Source: Candidatus Poseidoniaceae archaeon (GTDB lineage: Archaea; Thermoplasmatota; Poseidoniia; Poseidoniales; Poseidoniaceae). From it: a stretch of 18,194 nt of DNA. The stretch covers positions 1 to 18,194 of the forward strand of contig JALRLN010000014.1 of assembly GCA_023254445.1 (NCBI GenBank). Direction: 5' to 3'. How positions within the stretch are numbered: position 1 is the stretch's first letter; every line of letters starts with the position of its first letter. The notes under the pieces were generated by a model. That model was not told the origin of the DNA, searched no databases, and saw nothing but the letters and a program-made list of their open reading frames with translations. Of this stretch, positions 14,338 to 18,194 are shown one piece after another. The translations under genes were made by a program, and so were the position numbers.

Positions 14338-14386
14338 AGCCCGTCCGCGACCATGCCCTCAAGAACCGAATCGACCACCACGATGC

Positions 14387-14887
14387 ATGGACGGTTTCGA
14401 GGACTTGCTCGAGAGCAACACTGCCTATGCTGAGGGGTTCGATGCAGGAGGCGTCGGTCCCACCCCGGCCAAGAACCTCGCCATCCTGACCTGCATGGAC
14501 TGCCGAATCGACGTGTTCGCTGTGCTCGGTTTGGACATCGGCGACGCCAAGGTCGTGCGCAATGCAGGTGCCCAACTCAACAGCGGAGCGCTGCACGACC
14601 TCGTCTTGGCGTCCCACCTGTTGGACGTGAACCGGATCCTGATCATGCCGCACACCCGTTGTGCGATGGCCAGCGGCGATGCGGACGCCCTCAGCGCACG
14701 CGTCAGCGACGTCACCGGGCACCACCTCCGTGAGGTCACGCCACGCGCCATCGACGACCAGCAGGAGAAATTGCTGAGCGACGTCGAGCGGTTGGTCGCT
14801 CACCCGGACCTGCACGCAGGCACGCGCGTGAGCGGTGCCATCTACGACGTGGATTCAGGCCGTCTTATCCCGATCCAGCGGAACTGA
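14387..14887 (+). CDS. Beta-class carbonic anhydrase
   Basis: The 166-aa enzyme is expected to interconvert CO2 and bicarbonate. Zinc ligands are visible in the family order: C36 in TCMDCR, H89 and C92 in MPHTRC. D38 and R40 form the catalytic Asp-Arg dyad. VRNAGAQL (57-64) is the conserved RNAG block after the first zinc motif. The short length and CMDxR form match the small single-domain group typified by mycobacterial Rv1284 rather than the plant-like group. A second cysteine (C39) in the CMDCR motif replaces the more usual Ala. The gene starts 49 bp after the broken methyltransferase and has a 12-bp gap to the convergent NERD gene, so it may share a transcript with the methyltransferase. 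Confidence 0.88.
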   Translation: MDGFEDLLESNTAYAEGFDAGGVGPTPAKNLAILTCMDCRIDVFAVLGLDIGDAKVVRNAGAQLNSGALHDLVLASHLLDVNRILIMPHTRCAMASGDADALSARVSDVTGHHLREVTPRAIDDQQEKLLSDVERLVAHPDLHAGTRVSGAIYDVDSGRLIPIQRN

Positions 14888-14899
14888 AGCCGCCTCAGG

Positions 14900-16264
14900 T
14901 CATTCCTCGGTGTCTCCGTTGACGTCCTCAAGCGGAGCAGGCGCCAAGGTGATGCGCTTGGTCGAGCGAATCTTGAGGATCTTCACGTCGACCTGCTGGC
15001 CGACCGCGTAAAACATCTCGAACAAGACGGGGTCCATCGTTCCGAGGCGTTTCACGTCCAGTTTCCCGATCACGGTACGCTCTACGAGGGCGACGAGCAC
15101 GGCGTGAACGGCTCCCGTTGTGTCGTCGATCAGGTGATGGACGACCGTGCCCGTGTACACCCCGCCCTCCTGGAAGCGGTCGAGCGGGTTCGATGCCGGG
15201 CCCTCATGGCCCTCGTCGCCGTCGTTCGGACCGATCGCCTCGCCGGAATCACGTCCGGCAGCGTCCCCTCCGTCCCATGTGAACGGGGTCCGAAAGCCGA
15301 AGACGAGCCGACGAAGGTGTTCAATGGGGTAGGTCCCACGGCCGTCCACCCCCGAAGCACCCCATGGTTCGCTGTGTCGAAGGGTGGCGCCGGGCGTGGC
15401 CACCTCCTCATGCCGTCCTCCGTGATGGTCCACGAAGGTCACCATGAGACGTGGACCGCGAAGCAAGGTTGGCAGCCACCCCCCGACAACGCGCACCTCG
15501 ATGCTGGCCCACGTGGAACGGTCCCAGCCAGGTGGAAGGTCCTCGTCGATGGCGTCTCCGGTGCGTCGGTCACCTCCGTCAAAGGTCACCGTGTCCCAGG
15601 TGGGCAACCGCTCGAGCAGCCGCTCTTGGCGGTTGAGTTCGACGTCGTCTTGCACCTCGCGCGCGGCGAGTTTCGTCGCCAAGCAGGCCTTCAGGTCGCT
15701 CAACCGGCAGACGTTGGGGTGAGCCGTTACGTCGTCGCTTGGCTCGACGTTCGCGTTGGCGAACACCACCAAGGGGAGCACCTCGATCAGTTCGTGCTGG
15801 TCGTGGGAAAGCGAACACCGCTTCAGGTGGTCGGCCTTTTCCTTGATTTTGGCGATCACGGGTTTCGCCGCGCCCCCTCGCGCTGCCTGCCGGGCTTGAA
15901 CGAGGTCACCCTCGACCAGGTCAACAGGGCCGGCCCAGTTCTTGACTTCAATGACCAGCAGCGCGCGTTCGGTCACCGCGATGACGTCCACTTCACCTGC
16001 TCCACGAGAGCGGTCCGGATTGGGGACGCGCCGCTCGAGGTGGACGCTCCGTGTTCCCGGCAGGTGTCGAACGGCGGCGGCGACCGCGTGTTCCGCCTTC
16101 CACGCGACCAGTTCTCGGTGCTCCTGCGCGGCCGACCTCGCTTTCTTCGTGGTCTGCCACCATCGCCAGCGCTGGAGCAACGACACGGGAACGAACTGAA
16201 CCCGACCCCCTTTGAACCCCACCGCAGCCCACCTTGCCCCACCGGTGCGCTTGAATCCGGCCAT
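14900..16264 (-). CDS. NERD-domain nuclease-like protein with C-terminal S1-like region (454 aa)
   Basis: A NERD (nuclease-related) domain occupies about residues 48-200. It has the PD-(D/E)xK-type signature GAGEVDVIAVTERALLVIEVKNWAG (88-112): D93, E106 and K108 are the presumed metal and catalytic residues, with the helix containing EH at 58-59 before it. A central region of about 150 residues (roughly 215-365) is unassigned and ends in a Gly/Asp-rich linker. The last 80 residues (about 366-443) look like an S1/OB RNA-binding-type barrel: GVYTGTVVHHLID, then VIGKLDVKRLG, then GQQVDVKILKI, closing KRITLAPAP. A nuclease acting on RNA or protein-bound nucleic acid is inference. The ATG at 16264 is only 14 bp from the divergent lysE start; a GTG at 16186 is an alternative start. 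Confidence 0.72.
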   Translation of the reverse strand: MAGFKRTGGARWAAVGFKGGRVQFVPVSLLQRWRWWQTTKKARSAAQEHRELVAWKAEHAVAAAVRHLPGTRSVHLERRVPNPDRSRGAGEVDVIAVTERALLVIEVKNWAGPVDLVEGDLVQARQAARGGAAKPVIAKIKEKADHLKRCSLSHDQHELIEVLPLVVFANANVEPSDDVTAHPNVCRLSDLKACLATKLAAREVQDDVELNRQERLLERLPTWDTVTFDGGDRRTGDAIDEDLPPGWDRSTWASIEVRVVGGWLPTLLRGPRLMVTFVDHHGGRHEEVATPGATLRHSEPWGASGVDGRGTYPIEHLRRLVFGFRTPFTWDGGDAAGRDSGEAIGPNDGDEGHEGPASNPLDRFQEGGVYTGTVVHHLIDDTTGAVHAVLVALVERTVIGKLDVKRLGTMDPVLFEMFYAVGQQVDVKILKIRSTKRITLAPAPLEDVNGDTEE

Positions 16265-16278
16265 GCCGCGGGAGCGTC

Positions 16279-16893
16279 ATGCCCTTGCTGTCGGCCTCGC
16301 TGCAGGGCTTCGCCCTCAGCCTCGGCCTGATCGTCGCGCTCGGTCCACAGAACGCCTTCGTGATCCGTCAAGGGCTGATGCGGGCGCACGTCTTTGTCGT
16401 CTGCCTCGTCTGCACGCTTGCCGACATCGCCCTCATTGCCCTCGGCACGCTCGGCGTGGGCGCCGCGCTCGACGCGCATGAGCAGGTGCACCTGCCCATG
16501 ACCCTCGGTGCTGCATCCTTTCTCGTCGCCTATGGCGCGCTGAGGTTGCGCTCGTCGATGAACGCCGAAGGCATGGACCTGGGCACGATGCACACCACGT
16601 CCCGAGGGCGAACGGTGTCCGCTGCCCTCGCCTTCACCTTCCTGAACCCCTTGGTGTACCTCGACACGCTCGTGCTGATTGGAGGCTACGCCCTACGCTT
16701 TGACGTCACCGAGCGGCTCGCCTTTACCGTGGGAGCCTCCTTCGCCTCCGTGCTGTTCTTTTTCTCGCTCGGCTACGGGTCCAGCCGCTTGGCGTCCCAC
16801 CTGTCCAGCGCGAGGGCGTGGATGTGGATCGACCGCAGCATCGCGGCGCTGATGTTGCTGTTCGCCGCCAACCTGCTGCTGCCGCTGCTCTGA
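16279..16893 (+). CDS. LysE/ArgO-family amino-acid exporter
   Basis: The 204-aa inner-membrane protein has about six hydrophobic segments (roughly 6-24, 37-62, 72-90, 112-138, 147-168 and 183-204). The family signature GPQNAFVIRQGL lies at 22-33 and a second conserved block LNPLVYLDT at 122-130. Family members export basic amino acids such as lysine or arginine, lowering toxic intracellular pools, using the membrane potential. Substrate here is inferred. GGAG lies 4 nt upstream of the ATG at 16279, which supports that start. It is convergent with livF (4-bp gap) and divergent from the NERD gene. I see no LysR-type regulator (LysG/ArgP) nearby, though in many bacteria one flanks lysE. Confidence 0.88.
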   Translation: MPLLSASLQGFALSLGLIVALGPQNAFVIRQGLMRAHVFVVCLVCTLADIALIALGTLGVGAALDAHEQVHLPMTLGAASFLVAYGALRLRSSMNAEGMDLGTMHTTSRGRTVSAALAFTFLNPLVYLDTLVLIGGYALRFDVTERLAFTVGASFASVLFFFSLGYGSSRLASHLSSARAWMWIDRSIAALMLLFAANLLLPLL

Positions 16894-16897
16894 GCCT

Positions 16898-17617
16898 TCA
16901 GTCGTCGTGCGTGCCCAGGAAGTACTGCCCAATGTCCGGATCGTTGAGGATGTGCTCGGCAGTACCGGTCAAGACAACCTTGCCGTTGGCCATGATGTAG
17001 CCACGGTCGGAGCGGGCAAGGCTGAGCCGTGCGTTCTGCTCGACGATCAACACGGTGATGCCCTGCTCCCGGAGGGCGTCGATTCGCTCGATGATCTGCT
17101 GCTGGTACAGCGGGGAAAGGGCCGCCGTCGGCTCGTCCAGCAACAGGAAGTTTGGATCGGAAATGAGTGCACGGGAGATTGCAAGCATTTGGCGCTCTCC
17201 GCCTGATAGGGATGCTGCGAGGTCATGTTCCCTTGACCGCAGGTCGGGGAACATGTCGAGGGCTCTCTCTATGCGCCTCGATAGAACGTTGCCGGAGAGT
17301 GAGTTTCCTCCCATCTGGAGGTTCTCCTCCACGGAAAGTGAGGGGAAGACGTTGTTCACCTGGGGCACGTAGGCGATGCCCTTCGCAACCAGTTGGTCGC
17401 TGCGCAGGCCTTCGATGGGCTCACCCCTGTACAGGACCTGCCCGCCGTAGTGCTTTGCAATGCCAAAGACGGTCTTGATGAAGGTCGATTTTCCGCAGCC
17501 GTTGGGCCCAATGATGGTGACGAATTCGCCCTCCTCGACGTGCAGGTCGATGCCGTAGAGGATCTGCACGGCGCCGTACCCCCCTTCGAGGCCCGTCACC
17601 TCCAGCACGCGGCTCAT
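16898..17617 (-). CDS. livF: Branched-chain amino-acid ABC importer ATPase LivF
   Basis: The 239-aa cytoplasmic ATPase energises uptake of branched-chain amino acids or related compounds. Walker A is GPNGCGKST (37-45), Q-loop Q86 is in VPQVNNVFPSLSVEENL, the signature is LSGGERQM (137-144) and Walker B FLLLDEPTAAL (157-167). The switch region reads VEQNA, with Gln in the H-switch position, which is typical of LivF. The ATG at 17617 overlaps the livG stop (ATGA), so the two are translationally coupled. Several stretches (around 17150-17350) look less GC-rich than neighbours by eye. The substrate may be amino acids, amides or urea; only the partner permeases and binding protein, outside the window, could decide. 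Confidence 0.92.
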   Translation of the reverse strand: MSRVLEVTGLEGGYGAVQILYGIDLHVEEGEFVTIIGPNGCGKSTFIKTVFGIAKHYGGQVLYRGEPIEGLRSDQLVAKGIAYVPQVNNVFPSLSVEENLQMGGNSLSGNVLSRRIERALDMFPDLRSREHDLAASLSGGERQMLAISRALISDPNFLLLDEPTAALSPLYQQQIIERIDALREQGITVLIVEQNARLSLARSDRGYIMANGKVVLTGTAEHILNDPDIGQYFLGTHDD

Positions 17618-18194
17618 TCTTCCTCACCACCTGCGTCACCTGCGGAGCCGAGGTAGGCTTCCACCACGGCCCGGTTGCTCCGTACCTCATCGGGCGTGCC
17701 CTGCATCAGGACCTCGCCTTCGTTCATGACGACGATGCGGTCGACGCCCTGACGGAGGATGAAATCCATGTTGTGCTCGATGACCAGGATGGAAATCCCA
17801 GTGGTGTCGACCAAATGGCGCAGGTTGGAGAAGATCTTCATCGCAAGCGGGCCAGCCACGCCGGCCACGGGTTCGTCCAGAAGCAGCAGTCCCGGCTCGC
17901 CCATCATGGCGCGGCCGATGTCGACGAGTTTGCTTTGTCCACCGGACAATTCGCTTGCAAGGTTGTGCGCCATGTGCGGCACTTCGAGCTCGTCCAGCAC
18001 CTCAAAGGCACGAGCGAGACGCGCTTGCTCCGCTGCGTGCTTGCGACCCTTCCACAGCACGTCAAGCGGGCGGAATTGCTTGCGAGGGGGGACGAGGAGG
18101 TTTTCGATCACGGTCATCTCTCGCCAGAGGCGCGTGTGCTGGAAGGTGCGGGTCATGCCGAGCCGTTGGATGCGTTCAGGTCGCATGCGGGACG
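17614..18194 (-). CDS. livG: Branched-chain amino-acid ABC importer ATPase LivG (3' part)
   Basis: The gene enters from the right edge; about 190 codons plus a little are visible. The in-window N-terminus is RPERIQRLGMTRTFQHTRL, the LivG segment after Walker A, including the Q-loop glutamine in RTFQ. The Met at 18186 is therefore internal and the start and Walker A lie beyond the window. Counting from that Met, the signature is LSGGQSKL (80-87), Walker B is LLLLDEPVAGV (100-110) and the H-switch histidine is H138 in VIEHNMDF. LivG usually reads DEPxAGL followed by N; here it is VAGVAGPL. The gene ends with the acidic tail GDAGGEEE and overlaps the livF start by 4 bp. Confidence 0.9.
   Translation of the reverse strand, partial: SRMRPERIQRLGMTRTFQHTRLWREMTVIENLLVPPRKQFRPLDVLWKGRKHAAEQARLARAFEVLDELEVPHMAHNLASELSGGQSKLVDIGRAMMGEPGLLLLDEPVAGVAGPLAMKIFSNLRHLVDTTGISILVIEHNMDFILRQGVDRIVVMNEGEVLMQGTPDEVRSNRAVVEAYLGSAGDAGGEEE

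Noticed and set aside
1..18194. CRISPR arrays, insertion sequences, rRNA genes or attachment sites
   Set aside because: No spaced direct repeats, transposase motifs, rRNA-like segments or paired flanking repeats were seen anywhere in the window, including around the left-edge junction.

Overview
The window most likely comes from a high-GC marine archaeon of the Euryarchaeota/Thermoplasmatota, plausibly Marine Group II (Ca. Poseidoniales). Direct evidence for Archaea is ribosomal protein eL15 (L15e), which Bacteria lack, an archaeal-type tRNase Z with a stand-alone PRC-barrel neighbour, and a ParB-fold protein carrying the signature motifs of the archaeal ADP-dependent serine kinase. The Marine Group II placement is inferred from the large secreted proteins, the PKD-repeat membrane protein and the truncated secreted subtilase; it is not proven. 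The window is densely coding: the longest gene-free stretch is about 150 bp (11579-11727), so no gap exceeds 300 bp.

Left edge (1 to about 345, minus strand): a partial gene and a 59-aa gene, ATGA-coupled to the 3' end of a subtilase gene. The subtilase loses its family sequence just before the catalytic-serine half and ends in an unrelated 14-residue tail. The material left of this point looks phage-like, and the partial gene resembles the N-terminus of Acb2-type anti-CBASS proteins. This is either a genuine insertion/recombination junction or an assembly chimera.

Surface-protein block (292-9484, minus strand): truncated subtilase, a single-pass membrane protein, a 1559-aa secreted beta-rich protein of unknown function, and an 819-aa PKD-repeat membrane protein with a cytoplasmic zinc ribbon. 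All are co-oriented with short gaps.

Information-processing block (9511-11578, minus strand): tRNase Z, a PRC-barrel protein resembling the CdpB cell-division proteins, and eL15. The order of transcription is eL15, PRC, rnz, then possibly the surface genes. A strong hairpin follows eL15.

Metabolic and housekeeping block (11728-16893): a short SerK/ParB-like protein (+); two overlapping thymidylate-kinase-family genes (-), one with an aberrant P-loop; a SpoU-family RNA methyltransferase broken by a frameshift (+); a beta-carbonic anhydrase (+); a NERD nuclease-like protein with a C-terminal S1-like region (-); and a LysE/ArgO-type amino-acid exporter (+).

Right edge (16898-18194, minus strand): livF and the 3' part of livG, the two ATPases of a branched-chain amino-acid type ABC importer, translationally coupled through an ATGA overlap. 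livG runs off the window before its Walker A motif.
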